DNA from: Hymenopus coronatus
Taxonomy: Eukaryota; Arthropoda; Insecta; Mantodea; Hymenopodidae
NCBI GenBank assembly: GCA_030762935.1
Contig: CM060883.1
Location: forward strand, 95,028,501-95,092,500
Direction of reading: 5' to 3'
Length of the DNA stretch: 64,000 nucleotides
Numbering within the stretch: the first letter of the stretch is position 1; each line of letters begins with the position of its first letter. The translations under genes and the position numbers were made by a program. Below the pieces are notes generated by a model that ran no database searches, was not told the DNA's origin, and worked only from the letters and a program-made list of their open reading frames with translations. This document shows, piece after piece, positions 41,022 to 55,100 of the stretch.

Positions 41022-44000
41022 CGTCACACACTAGACTGATCTCTAACTCAGTGAGCTAGCATGCGTCACACACTAGACTGACTTCTAGCTCAGTGTCTTA
41101 GCATGCGTCACACACCTGACTGACTTCTATCTCAGTGTCCTAGCATTCGTCACACACTAGACTGACTTATAAGTCAGTGTCCTAGCATGCGTCACACACT
41201 ATACTGACTTCTAACTCAAGGTCCTAGCATGCGTCACACACTACACTGACCTCTAACTCAGTGTCCTAGCATGCGTCACAAACTAGACTGACTTCTAACT
41301 CAGTGTCCTAGCATGCGTCTTACACTAGACTGACTTCTAACTCAGTGTCCTAGCATGCGTCACAAACTAGACTGACTTCTAACTCAGTGTCCTAGCATGC
41401 GTCACACATTAAACTGACTTCCAACTCAGTGTCCAAGCATGCGTCTGAAACTAGACTGACTTCTCAGTGACCTAGCATGCGTCACATACTTGACTGACTT
41501 CTAACACGGTGTCCTAGCATGCGTCACAAACTAGACCTACTTCTAACTCAGTGTACTAGCATGCGTCTCACATTAGACTCACTTCTAACACAGTGTTCTA
41601 GCATGCGTCACACACTAGACTGACCTCTATCTAAGAGTCCTAACATGCGTCACACAATAAACTGACTTCTAACTTAGTATCCTAGCATGTGTCACAGACT
41701 GGACTGACCCCTAACTCAGTTTCCTAGCATGCGTCTCACACTAGACTGACTTCTAACTCAGTGTTTTATCATGTGTCACACACTAGACTGACTTCTAACT
41801 CAGTGTTCTAGCATGTTTCACACATTAGACTGACTTTTAACTCAGTATCCTAGCATGCGTCACACACTAAACTGACTTCTAACTCAGTGTCCTAGCATGC
41901 GTCTCACATTAGACTCACTTCTAACTCAGTGTCCTAGCATGCGTCTCACACTAGACTGTCTTCTAACTCAGTGTCCTAGCATGCGTCACACACTAGACTG
42001 ATCTCTAACTCAGTGAGCTAGCATGCGTCACACAGTAGACTGACTTCTAGCTCAGTGTCTTAGCATGCGTCACACACCTGACTGACTTCTAACTCAGTGT
42101 CCTAGCATGCGACACACACTAATCTGACTTCTAACTCATTGTCCAATCTTGCGTCACACACGACTGACTGCTTACTCAGTGTCCTAGTATGCGTCACACA
42201 CTTGACTGACTTCTAACTCAGTGTCCTAGCATGCGTCACAAACTAGACCTACTTCTAACTCAGTGTCCTAGCATGCGTCACACACTAGACTGACTTCTAG
42301 CTCAGTGTCCAAACATGCGTATCACCTTAGACTGACTTCTAACTCAGTGTCCTAGCATGCGTCACAAACTAGACTGACCTCTAACTCAGTGTCCTAGCAA
42401 GCGTCACACGTTAGACTGACATCTAACTCAGTGTACAAGCATGCGTCGCACACTAGACTGACTTCTAACTAAGTGTCCTAGCATGGGTCACACACTAGAT
42501 AGACTTCTAACTCAGTATCCTAGCATGTGTCACACACTTGACTGACCTCTAACTCAGTGTCCAAGCATGCGTCACACACTAGACGAACTTCTAAGTCTGT
42601 GTCTAGCATGCGTCACACACTAGACTCACTTCTAACTCAGTGTCCTAGCATGCGTCACACACTAGACTGACTTCTATCTCAGTGTCCTAGCATGCGTCAC
42701 ACACTAGACTGACTTCGTACTCAGTGTCCAAGCATGCGTCACACAATACACTGACTTCTAGCTCAGTGTCCTATCATGCGTCAAACACTAGACTGACTTC
42801 TATCTCAGTGTCCTAGCATGCGTCACAAACTAGACTCACTTCTAACTCAGTGTCCTAGCATGCGCCACACACTAGACTGACTTCTAACTCAGTGTCCATG
42901 CATGCGTCACACACTAGACTGACCTCTAACTCAGTGTCCAAGCATGCGTCACTCACTAGATTGGCCTCTAACTCAGTGTCCAAGCTTGCGTCACACACTA
43001 GACTGACTTCTAACTCAGTGCCCAAACATTCGTCTCACACTAGACTGACTTCTAACTCAGTATCCTAGCATGCTTTACACACTAGACTGACCTCTTACTC
43101 AGTGTCCTAGCATGCGTCTCACACTAGACTGACTTCTAACTCAGTGTCCTAGCATGCGTCACACACTAGACTGATCTCTAACTCAGTGAGCTAGCATGCG
43201 TCACACACTAGACTGACTTCTAGCTCAGTGTCTTAGCATGCGTCACACACCTGACTGACTTCTATCTCAGTGTCCTAGCATGCGTCACACACTAGACTGA
43301 CTTATAAGTCAGTGTCCTAGCATGCGTCACACACTATACTGACTTCTAACTCAGTGTCCTAGCATGCGTCACACACTAGACTGACCTCTAACTCAGTGTC
43401 CTAGCATGCGTCACAAACTAGACTGACTTCTAACTCAGTGTCCTAGCATGCGTCACACACTAGACTAACTTCTAACTCAGTGTCCTAGCATGCGTCACAA
43501 TCTAGACTGACTTCTAACTCAGTGTCCTAGCATTCGTCACACATTAAACTGTCTTCCAACTCAGTGTCCAAGCATGCGTCTGACACTAGACTGACTTCTA
43601 ACTCAGTGACCTAGCATGCGTCACATACTTGACTGACTTCTAACACGGTGTCCTAGCATGCGTCACAAACTAGACCTACTTCTAACGCAGTGTACTAGCA
43701 TGCGTCTCACATTAGACTCACATCTAACACAGTGTTCTAGCATGCGTCACACACTAGACTGATCTCTATCTCAGAGTCCTAACATGCGTCACACAATAAA
43801 CTGACTTCTAAGTTAGTATCCTAGCATGTGTCACAGACTGGACTGACCCCTAACTCAGTTTCCTAGCATGCGTCTCACACTAGACTGACTTCTAACTCAG
43901 TGTTTTATCATGTGTCACACACTAGACTGACCTCTAACTCAGTGTTCTAGCATGTTTCACACACTAGACTGACTTTTAACTCAGTGTCCTAGCATGCGTC

Positions 44001-45080
44001 ACACACTAGACTGACTTCTAACTCAGTGTCCAAGCATTCTTCTCACACTAGACTGATTTCTAACTCAGTATACTAGCATGCGTCACACACTAGACTCACT
44101 TCTAACTCAGTGTCCTAGCATGCGTCACACACTAGACTGACCTCTAACTCAGTGTCCAAGCATGCCACACACACACTGGACTGACCTCTTACTCAGTGTC
44201 CTAGCATGCGTCTGACACTAGACTGACTTCTAACTCAGTGACCTAGCATGCGTCACATACTTGACTGACTTTTAACACGGTGTCCTAGCATGCGTCACAA
44301 AATAGACCTACTTCTAACTCAGTGTACTAGCATGCGTCACACACCAGACTGTCTTATAGCTCAGTTTCCAAGAATGCCTAACACACTAGACTGACTTCTA
44401 ACTCAGTGTCCTAGCATGCGTCAGAAAACTAGACTGACCTCTAACTCAGTGTCCAAGCATGCGTCACACACTAAAGTGACTTCTAACTCAGTGTCCAAGC
44501 AAGCGTCACACATTAGACTGACATCTAACTCAGTGTCCAAGCATGCGTCACACACTAGACTGACCTCTAAGTGTGCTAGCATGCGTCACACATTAGACAG
44601 ACTTCTAACTCAGTATCCCAGCATGAGTCACACACCAGACTGACCTCTAACTCAGTGTCCAACCATGCGTCACACACTAGACTGAGTTCTAACTCAGTGT
44701 CCTAGCATGCGTCTCACATTAGACTCAATTCTAACTCTGTGTCCTAGCATGCGTCACACACTAGACTGACCTCTAACTCAGTATCTAAGCATGCGCACAC
44801 ACTAGACTGACTTCTAACTCAGTGTCCTAGCATGCGTCACAAACTAGACTCACTTCTAACTCAGTGTCCTAGCATGCGTCTCACACTAGACTAACTTCTA
44901 ACTCGGTATCCTAGCATGCGTCACACACTAGACTGCCCTCTTACTCAGTGTCCAAGCATGCGTCTCACACTAGACTTACTTCTAACTCAGTGTCCTAGCA
45001 TTCGTCACACACTAGATTGATCTCTAACTCAGTGAGCTAGCATGCGTCACACACTAGACTGACTTCTAGCTCAGTGTCTT
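41022..45080 (+). repeat. Right-domain HOR, block D, first copy
   Basis: This block matches 48,138-52,158 at an offset of 7,116, changing to 7,120 after a 4-bp deletion here at about 41,462 and to 7,078 after the later copy loses one monomer at about 51,620. It is recognised by GTGAGCTAGC (41,051), the 40-bp GTCCAATCTTGCG monomer (42,141), GGACTGACCCC, GTGTTTTATC and CAGAAAACTAG (about 44,422) monomers. It is followed by block E rather than by another D, unlike the next copy. Confidence 0.85.
42141..42180 (+). repeat. Short 40-bp monomer, right-domain marker
   Basis: This unit has GTCCAATCTTGCG and CACACGACTGACTGC and is 2 bp short of the consensus. Copies with the same neighbours occur at 47,416, 49,261, 53,414, 58,479, 61,076 and 62,619, all in the right domain. 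The left domain has a full-length equivalent in the same context (GTCCAATCATGCG then GATTTCTTAC, for example about 419 and 5,909), so the two domains share an ancestral order and the deletion arose in the right-hand lineage. Confidence 0.85.
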
Positions 45081-47963
45081 AACATGCGTCACACACCTGA
45101 CTGACTTCTATCTCAGTGTCCTAGCATTCGTCACACACTAGACTGACTTATAAGTCAGTGTCCTAGCATGCGTCACACACTATACTGACTTCTAACTCAA
45201 GGTCCTAGCATGCGTCACGCACTAGACTGACCTCTAACTCAGTGTCCTAGCATGCGTCACAAACTAACTGACTTCTAACTCAGTGTCCTAGCATGCGTCA
45301 CACACTAGACTGACTTAAACTCAGTGTCCTAGCATGCGTCACAATCTAGACTGACTTCCAACTCAGTGTCCTAGCATGCGTCACACATTAAACTGACTTC
45401 TAACTCAGTGTCCAAGCATGCGTCTGACACTAGACTGACTTCTAACTCAGTGTCCTAGCATGCGTCAAAAATTAGACTGACCTCTAACTCAGTGTCCAAG
45501 CATGCGTCACACACTAGAATGACTTCTAACTCAGTGTCAAAGCAAGCGTCACACAATTAGACTGACATCTAACTCAGTGTCCAAGCATGCGTCACACACT
45601 AGACTGACCTCTAAGTGTGCTAGCATGCGTCACACATTAGACAGACTTCTAACTCAGTATCCCAGCATGAGTCACACACCAGACTGACCTCTAACTCAGT
45701 GTCCAACCATGCGTCACACACTAGACTGACTTCTAACTCAGTGTCCTAGCATGCGTCTCACATTAGACTCACTTCTAACTCAGTGTCCTAGCATGCGTCA
45801 CACACTAGACTGACCTCTAACTCAGTGTCCAAGCATGCGCCACAAACTAGATTGACCTCTAACTCAGTATCTAAGCATGCGTCACACAATAGACTGACTT
45901 CTAACTCAGTGTCCTAGCATGCGTCACAAACTAGACTCACTTCTAACTCAGTGTCCTAGCATGCGTATCACACTAAACTGACTTCTAACTGGGTATCCTA
46001 GCATGCGTCACACACTAGACTGACCTCTTACTCAGTGTCCAAGCATGCGTCTCACACTAGACTGACACCTAACTCAGTGTTCTAGCATGCGTCACCACTA
46101 GACTGACTTCTAACTCAGTGTCCTAGTATGCGTCACACACTTGACTGACTTCTAACTCAGTGTCCCAGCATGCGTCAGAAACTAGACCTACTTCTAACTC
46201 AGTGTTTTATCATGTGTCACACACTAGACTGACTTCTAACTCAGTGTTCTAGCATGTTTCACACATTAGACTGACTTTAAACTCAGTATCCTAGCATGCG
46301 TCACACACTAGACTGACTTCTAACTCAGTGTCCTAGCATGCGTCTCACATTAGACTCACTTCTAACTCAGTGTCCTAGCATGCGTCTCACACTAGACTGT
46401 CTTCTAACTCAGTGTCCTAGCGTGCGTCACACACTAAACTGACTTCTAGCTCAGTGTCCAAACATGCGTATCACACTAGACTGACTTCTACCTCAGTGTC
46501 CTAGCATGCGTCACAAACTAGACTGACCTCTAACTCAGTGTCCTAGCAAGCGTCACACATTAGACTGTAATCTAACTCAGTGTCCAAGCATGCGTCACCA
46601 CTAGACTGACTTCTAACTCAGTGTCCTAGTATGCGTCACACACTTGACTGACTTCTAACTCAGTGTCCCAGCATGCGTCAGAAACTAGACCTACTTCTAA
46701 CTCAGTGTCCTAGCGTGCGTCACACACTAAACTGACTTCTAGCTCAGTGTCCAAACATGCGTATCACACTAGACTGACTTCTAACTCAGTGTCCAAGCAT
46801 GCGTCACACACTAGACTGACCTCTAACTCAGTGTCCAAGCATGCGTCGCACACTAGACTGACTTCTAAGTGTCCTAGCATGGGTCACACACTAGACAGAC
46901 TTCTAACTCAGTATCCTAGCATGTGTCACACACTAGACTGACCTCTAACTCAGAGTCCAAGCATGCGTCACACACTAGACTTACTTCTAAGTCAGTGTCT
47001 GGCATGCGTCACACACTAGACTGACTTCTAACTCAGTGTCATAGCATGCGTCACACACTAGACTGACTTCTAACTCAGTGTCCTAGTATGCGTCAAAAAC
47101 TAGACTGACTTCTAACTCAGTGTCCTAGCATGCGTCACACATTAAACTGACTTCTAACTCAGTGTCCAAGCATGCGTCTGACACTAGACTGACTTCTAAC
47201 TCAGTGACCTAGCATGCCACACACACTGGACTGACCTCTTACTCAGTGTCCTAGCATGCGTCTCACACTAGACTGATCTCTAACTCAGTGAGCTAGCATG
47301 CGTCACACACTAGACTGACTTCTAGCTCAGTGTCTTAGCATGCGTCACACACCTGACTGACTTCTAACTCAGTGTCCTAGCATGCGTCACACACTAATCT
47401 GAGTTCTAACTCATTGTCCAATCTTGCGTCACACACGACTGACTGCTTACTCAGTGTCCTAGTATGCGTCACACACTTGACTGACTTCTAACTCAGTATC
47501 CTAGCATGCGTCACAAAATAGACCTACTTCTAACTCAGTGTCCTAGCATGCGTCACACACTAGACTGATGTCTAGCTCAGTGTCATAGCATGCGTATCAC
47601 ACTAGACTGACTTCTAACTCAGTGTCCTAGCATGCGTCACAAACTAGACTGACCTCTAACTCAGTGTCCAAGCATGCGTCACACACTAGACTAACTTCTA
47701 AGTCAGTGTCTAGCATGCGTCACAAACTAGACTCACTTCTAACTCAGTGTCCTAGCATGCGTCACACACTAGACTGACTTCTATCTCAGTGTCCTAGCAT
47801 GCGTCACACACTAGACTGACTTCGAACTCAGTGTCCAAGCATGCGTCACACAATAGACTGACTTCTAGCTCAGTGTCCTAGCATGCGTCTAACACTAGAC
47901 TGATTTCTATCTCAGTGTCCTAGCATGCGTCACAAACTAGACTCACTTCTAACTCAGTGTCCT
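45081..47963 (+). repeat. Right-domain HOR, block E, first copy
   Basis: This ~2.9 kb block occurs again at 56,354-59,026, at an offset of 11,273 that drops to 11,063 after about 46,205. It contains an AATTAGACTG monomer with one extra base (about 45,553), TCACCACTAG monomers missing two bases (46,091 and 46,594), a TCCTAGCGTGCG monomer, and a CTAAGTGTCCTAG 38-bp monomer. It is absent between the D copies at 47,964-56,353, so D-E and D-only HOR forms coexist in one array. Confidence 0.85.
46206..46415 (+). repeat. Five-monomer insert within block E
   Basis: This 210-bp segment, exactly five monomers, is present in the first E copy and absent from the second, where the flanks join directly at about 57,478. 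Its monomer order (GTGTTTTATC, GTGTTCTAGCATGTTTC, a GACTTTAAACTC monomer, CTCACATTAG, GACTGTCTTC) is the same as at 48,885-49,094 and 41,764-41,973 in block D. The GACTTTAAACTC variant is shared with the 48.9 kb copy and not the 41.8 kb one, pointing to that D copy as the likely relative. Confidence 0.8.
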
Positions 47964-50900
47964 AGCATGCGCCACACCCTAGACTGACTTCTAACTCAGT
48001 GTCCATGCATGCGTCACACACTAGACTGACCTCTAACTCAGTGTTCAAGCATGCGTCACTCACTAGATTTACTTCTAACTCAGTATCCTAGCATGCTTTA
48101 CACACTAGACTGACCTCTTACTCAGTGTCCTAGCATGTGTCACACACTAGACTGATCTCTAACTCAGTGAGCTAGCATGCGTCACACACTAGACTGACTT
48201 CTAGCTCAGTGTCCTAGCATGCGTCACACACCTGACTGACTTCTATCTCAGTGTCCTAGCATTCGTCACACACTGGACTGACTTATAAGTCAGTGTCCTA
48301 GCATGCGTCACACACTATACTGACTTCTAACTCAAGGTCCTAGCAAGCGTCACACACTACACTGACCTCTAACTCAGTGTCCTAGCATGCGTCACAAACT
48401 AGACTGACTTCTAACTCAGTGTCCTAGCATGCGTCACACACTAGACTGACTTCTAACTCAGTGTCCTAGCATGCGTCACAAACTAGACTGACTTCTAACT
48501 CAGTGTCCTAGCATGCGTCACACATTAAACTGACTTCCAACTCAGTGTCCAAGCATGCGTCTGACACTAGACTGACTTCTAACTCAGTGACCTAGCATGC
48601 GTCACATACTTGACTGACTTCTAACACGGTGTCCTAGCATGCGTCACAAACTAGACCTACTTCTAACTCAGTGTACTAGCATGCGTCTCACATTAGACTC
48701 ACTTCTAACACAGTGTTCTAGCATGCGTCACACACTAGACTGACCTCTATCTAAGAGTCCTAACATGCGTCACAATATAAACTGACTTCTAACTTAGTAT
48801 CCTAGCATGTGTCACAGACTGGACTGACCCCTAACTCAGTTTCCTAGCATGCGTCTCACACTAGACTGACTTCTAACTCAGTGTTTTATCATTTGTCACA
48901 CACTAGACTGACTTCTAACTCAGTGTTCTAGCATGTTTCACACATTAGACTGACTTTAAACTCAGTATCCTAGCATGCGTCACACACTAGACTGACTTCT
49001 AACTCAGTGTCCTAGCATGCGTCTCACATTAGACTCACTTCTAACTCAGTGTCCTAGCATGCGTCTCACACTAGACTGTCTTCTAACTCAGTGTCCTAGC
49101 ATGCGTCACACACTAGACTGATCTCTAACTCAGTGAGCTAGCATGCGTCACACAGTAGACTGACTTCTAGCTCAGTGTCTTAGCATGCGTCACACACCTG
49201 ACTGACTTCTAACTCAGTGTCCTAGCATGCGACACACACTAATCTTACTTCTAACTCATTGTCCAATCTTGCGTCACACACGACTGACTGCTTACTCAGT
49301 GTCCTAGTATGCGTCACACACTTGACCTACTTCTAACTCAGTGTCCTAGCATGCGTCACAAACTAGACCTACTTCTAACTCAGTGTCCTAGCATGCGTCA
49401 CACACTAGACTGACTTCTAGCTCAGTGTCCAAACATGCGTATCACCTTAGACTGACTTCTAACTCAGTGTCCTAGCATGCGTCACAAACTAGACTGACCT
49501 CTAACTCAGTGTCCTAGCAAGCGTCACACGTTAGACTGACATCTAACTCAGTGTACAAGCATGCGTCGCACACTAGACTGACTTCTAACTAAGTGTCCTA
49601 GCATGGGTCACACACTAGATAGACTTCTAACTCAGTATCCTAGCATGTGTCACACACTTGACTGACCTCTAACTCAGTGTCCAAGCATGCGTCACACACT
49701 AGACTAACTTCTAAGTCTGTGTCTAGCATGCGTCACACACTAGACTCACTTCTAACTCAGTGTCCTAGCATGCGTCACACACTAGACTGACTTCTATCTC
49801 AGTGTCCTAGCATGCGTCACACACTAGACTGACTTCGAACTCAGTGTCCAAGCATGCGTCACACAATACACTGACTTCTAGCTCAGTGTCCTATCATGCG
49901 TCAAACACTAGACTGACTTCTATCTCAGTGTCCTAGCATGCGTCACAAACTAGACTCACTTCTTACTCAGTGTCCTAGCATGCGTCACACACTAGACTGA
50001 GTTCTAACTCAGTGTCCATGCATGCGTCACACACTAGACTGACCTCTAACTCAGTGTCCAAGCATGCGTCACTCACTAGATTGGCCTCTAACTCAGTGTC
50101 CAAGCTTGCGTCACACACTAGACTGACTTCTAACTCAGTGCCCAAACATTCGTCTCACACTAGACTGACTTCTAACTCAGTATCCTAGCATGCTTTACAC
50201 ACTAGACTGACCTCTTACTCAGTGTCCTAGCATGCAGCTCACACTAGACTGACTTCTAACTCAGTGTCCTAGCATGCGTCACACACTAGACTGATCTCTA
50301 ACTCAGTGAGCTAGCATGCGTCACACACTAGACTGACTTCTAGCTCAGTGTCTTAGCATGCGTCACACACCTGACTGACTTCTATCTCAGTGTCCTAGCA
50401 TGCGTCACACACTAGACTGACTTATAAGTCAGTGTCCTAGCATGCGTCACACACTATACTGACTTCTAACTCAGTGTCCTAGCATGCGTCACACACTAGA
50501 CTGACCTCTAACTCAGTGTCCTAGCATGCGTCACAAACTAGACTGACTTCTAACTCAGTGTCCTAGCATGCGTCACACACTAGACTAACTTCTAACTCAG
50601 TGTCCTAGCATGCGTCATTTTCTAGACTGACTTCTAACTCAGTGTCCTAGCATTCGTCACACATTAAACTGACTTCCAACTCAGTGTCCAAGCATGCGTC
50701 TGACACTAGACTGACTTCTAACTCAGTGACCTAGCATGCGTCACATACTTGACTGACTTCTAACACGGTGTCCTAGCATGCGTCACAAACTAGACCTACT
50801 TCTAACGCAGTGTACTAGCATGCGTCTCACATTAGACTCACATCTAACACAGTGTTCTAGCATGCGTCACACACTAGACTGATCTCTATCTCAGAGTCCT

Positions 50901-52158
50901 AACATGCGTCACACAATAAACTGACTTCTAAGTTAGTATCCTAGCATGTGTCACAGACTGGACTGACCCCTAACTCAGTTTCCTAGCATGCGTCTCACAC
51001 TAGACTGACTCCTAACTCAGTGTTTTATCATGTGTCACACACTAGACTGACCTCTAACTCAGTGTTCTAGCATGTTTCACACACTAGACTGACTTTTAAC
51101 TCAGTGTCCAAGCATGCGTCACACACTAGACTGACTTCTAACTCAGTGTCCAAGCATTCTTCTCACACTAGACTGATTTCTAACTCAGTATACTAGCATG
51201 CGTCACACACTAGACTCACTTCTAACTCAGTGTCCTAGCATGCGTCACACACTAGACTGACCTCTAACTCAGTGTCCAAGCATGCCACACACACACTGGA
51301 CTGACCCCTTACTCAGTGTCCTAGCATGCGTCTGACACTAGACTGACTTCTAACTCAGTGACCTAGCATGCGTCACATACTTGACTGACTTTTAACACGG
51401 TGTCCTAGCATGCGTCACAAAATAGACCTACTTCTAACTCAGTGTACTAGCATGCGTCACACACCAGACTGTCTTCTAGCTCAGTTTCCAAGAATGCCTA
51501 ACACACTAGACTGACTTCTAACTCAGTGTCCTAGCATGCGTCAGAAAACTAGACTGACCTCTAACTCAGTGTCCAAGCATGCGTCACACACTAAAGTGAC
51601 TTCTAACTCAGTGTCCAAGCAAGCGTCACACATTAGACTGACCTCTAAGTGTGCTAGCATGCGTCACACATTAGACAGACTTCTAACTCAGTATCCCAGC
51701 ATGAGTCACATACCAGACTGACCTCTAACTCAGTGTCCAACCATGCGTCACACACTAGACTGAGTTCTAACTCAGTGTCCTAGCATGCGTCTCACATTAG
51801 ACTCAATTCTAACTCAGTGTCCTAGAATGCGTCACACACTAGACTGACCTCTAACTCAGTATCTAAGCATGCGCACACACTAGACTGACTTCTAACTCAG
51901 TGTCCTAGCATGCGTCACAAACTAGACTCACTTCTAACTCAGTGTCCTAGCATGCGTCTCACACTAGACTAACTTCTATCTTGGTATCCTAGCATGCGTC
52001 ACACACTAGACTGCCCTCTTACTCAGTGTCCAAGCATGCGTCTCACACTAGACTTACTTCTAACTCAGTGTCCTAGCATACGTCACACACTAGATTGATC
52101 TCTAACTCAGTGAGCTAGCATGCGTCACACACTAGACTGACTTCTAGCTCAGTGTCTT
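47964..52158 (+). repeat. 4,195-bp tandem duplication, first copy
   Basis: Matches 52,159-56,353 at an offset of 4,195 bp, about 100 monomers. Checkpoints are AGCATGCGCCACACCC at 47,964 and 52,159, GTCACATACTTG at 48,601 and 52,796. Between about 48,890 and 51,620 the offset is 4,153 because the second copy lacks the GTGTTTTATC monomer; this first copy in turn lacks one monomer near 51,620, which restores 4,195. Apart from the first ~170 bp it is block D. Confidence 0.92.
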
Positions 52159-55100
52159 AGCATGCGCCACACCCTAGACTGACTTCTAACTCAGTGTCCA
52201 TGCATGCGTCACACACTAGACTGACCTCTAACTCAGTGTTCAAGCATGCGTCACTCACTAGATTGACTTCTAACTCAGTATCCTAGCATGCTTTACACAC
52301 TAGACTGACCTCTTACTCAGTGTCCAAGCATGTGTCACACACTAGACTGATCTCTAACTCAGTGAGCTAGCATGCGTCACACACTAGACTGACTTCTAGC
52401 TCAGTGTCCTAGCATGCGTCACACACCTGACTGACTTCTATCTCAGTGTCCTAGCATTCGTCACACACTGGACTGACTTATAAGTCAGTGTCCTAGCATG
52501 CGTCACACACTATACTGACTTCTAACTCAAGGTCATAGCATGCGTCACACACTACACTGACCTCTAACTCAGTGTCCTAGCATGCGTCACAAACTAGACT
52601 GACTTCTAACTCAGTGTCCTAGCATGCGTCACACACTAGACTGACTTCTAACTCAGTGTCCTAGCATGCGTCGCAAACTAGACTGACTTCTAACTCAGTG
52701 TCCTAGCATGCGTCACACATTAAACTGACTTCCAACTCAGTGTCCAAGCATGCGTCTGACACTAGACTGACTTCTAACTCAGTGACCTAGCATGCGTCAC
52801 ATACTTGACTGACTTCTAACACGGTGTTCTAGCATGCGTCACAAACTAGACCTACTTCTAACTCAGTGTACTAGCATGCGTCTCACATTAGACTCACTTC
52901 TAACACAGTGTTCTAGCATGCGTCACACACTAGACTGACCTCTATCTAAGAGTCCTAACATGCGTCACAATATAAACTGACTTCTAACTTAGTATCCTAG
53001 CATGTGTCACAGACTGGACTGACCCCTAACTCAGTTTCCTAGCATGCGTCTCACACTAGACTGACTTCTAACTCAGTGTTCTAGCATGTTTCACACATTA
53101 GACTGACTTTAAACTCAGTATCCTAGCATGCGTCACACACTAGACTGACTTCTAACTCAGTGTCCTAGCATGCGTCTCACATTAGACTCACTTCTAACTC
53201 AGTGTCCTAGCATGCGTCTCACACTAGACTGTCTTCTAACTCAGTGTCCTAGCATGCGTCACACACTAGACTGATCTCTAACTCAGTGAGCTAGCATGCG
53301 TCACACAGTAGACTGACTTCTAGCTCAGTGTCTTAGCATGCGTCACACACCTGACTGACTTCTAACTCAGTGTCCTAGCATGCGACACACACTAATCTTA
53401 CTTCTAACTCATTGTCCAATCTTGCGTCACACACGACTGACTGCTTACTCAGTGTCCTAGTATGCGTCACACACTTGACTGACTTCTAACTCAGTGTCCT
53501 AGCATGCGTCACAAACTAGACCTACTTCTAACTCAGTGTCCTAGCATGCGTCACACACTAGACTGACTTCTAGCTCAGTGTCCAAACATGCGTATCACCT
53601 TAGACTGACTTCTAACTCAGTGTCCTAGCATGCGTCACAAACTAGACTGACCTCTAACTCAGTGTCCTAGCAAGCGTCACACGTTAGACTGACATCTAAC
53701 TCAGTGTACAAGCATGCGTCGCACACTAGACTGACTTCTAACTAAGTGTCCTAGCATGGGTCACACACTAGATAGACTTCTAACTCAGTATCCTAGCATG
53801 TGTCACACACTTGACTGACCTCTAACTCAGTGTCCAAGCATGCGTCACACACTAGACTAACTTCTAAGTCTGTGTCTAGCATGCGTCACACACTAGACTC
53901 ACTTCTAACTCAGTGTCCTAGCATGCGTCACACACTAGACTGACTTCTATCTCAGTGTCCTAGCATGCGTCACACACTAGACTGACTTCGAACTCAGTGT
54001 CCAAGCATGCGTCACACAATACACTGACTTCTAGCTCAGTGTCCTATCATGCGTCAAACACTAGACTGACTTCTATCTCAGTGTCCTAACATGCGTCACA
54101 AACTAGACTCACTTCTAACTCAGTGTCCTAGCATGCGCCACACACTAGACTGACTTCTAACTCAGTGTCCATGCATGCGTCACACACTAGACTGACCTCT
54201 AACTCAGTGTCCAAGCATGCGTCACTCACTAGATTGGCCTCTAACTCAGTGTCCAAGCTTGCGTCACACACTAGACTGACTTCTAACTCAGTGCCCAAAC
54301 ATTCGTCTCACCCTAGACTGACTTCTAACTCAGTATCCTAGCATGCTTTACACACTAGACTGACCTCTTACTCAGTGTCCTAGCATGCGTCTCACACTAG
54401 ACTGACTTCTAACTCAGTGTCCTAGCATGCGTCACACACTAGACTGATCTCTAACTCAGTGAGCTAGCATGCGTCACACACTAGACTGACTTCTAGCTCA
54501 GTTACTTAGCATGCGTCACACACCTGACTGACTTCTATCTCAGTGTCCTAGCATGCGTCACACACTAGACTGACTTATAAGTCAGTGTCCTAGCATGCGT
54601 CACACACTATACTGACTTCTAACTCAGTGTCCTAGCATGCGTCACACACTAGACTGACCTCTAACTCAGTGTCCTAGCATGCGTCACAAACTAGACTGAC
54701 TTCTAACTCAGTGTCCTAGCATGCGTCACACACTAGACTAACTTCTAACTCAGTGTCCTAGCATGCGTCACAATCTAGACTGACTTCTAACTCAGTGTCC
54801 TAGCATTCGTCACACATTAAACTGACTTCCAACTCAGTGTCCAAGCATGCGTCTGACACTAGACTGACTTCTAACTCAGTGACCTAGCATGCGTCACATA
54901 CTTGACTGACTTCTAACACGGTGTCCTAGCATGCGTCACAAACTAGACCTACTTCTAACGCAGTGTACTAGCATGCGTCTCACATTAGACTCACATCTAA
55001 CACAGTGTTCTAGCATGCGTCACACACTAGACTGATCTCTATCTCAGAGTCCTAACATGCGTCACACAATAAACTGACTTCTAAGTTAGTATCCTAGCAT

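Noticed and set aside
44416..44643. 75-codon open frame, with relatives at 51,536-51,721 and 55,689-55,916
   Set aside because: The frames are in block D copies and again consist of monomers with a changed stop. Small indels (an extra A in CAGAAAACTAG and a 4-bp deletion in CTAAGTGTGC) shift the frame part-way, giving two different repeat readings in one product, which is not how a maintained protein behaves.
46747..46941. 64-codon open frame in block E
   Set aside because: Same explanation: three A-type monomers followed by a frame shift at a shortened monomer. No sign of coding constraint.
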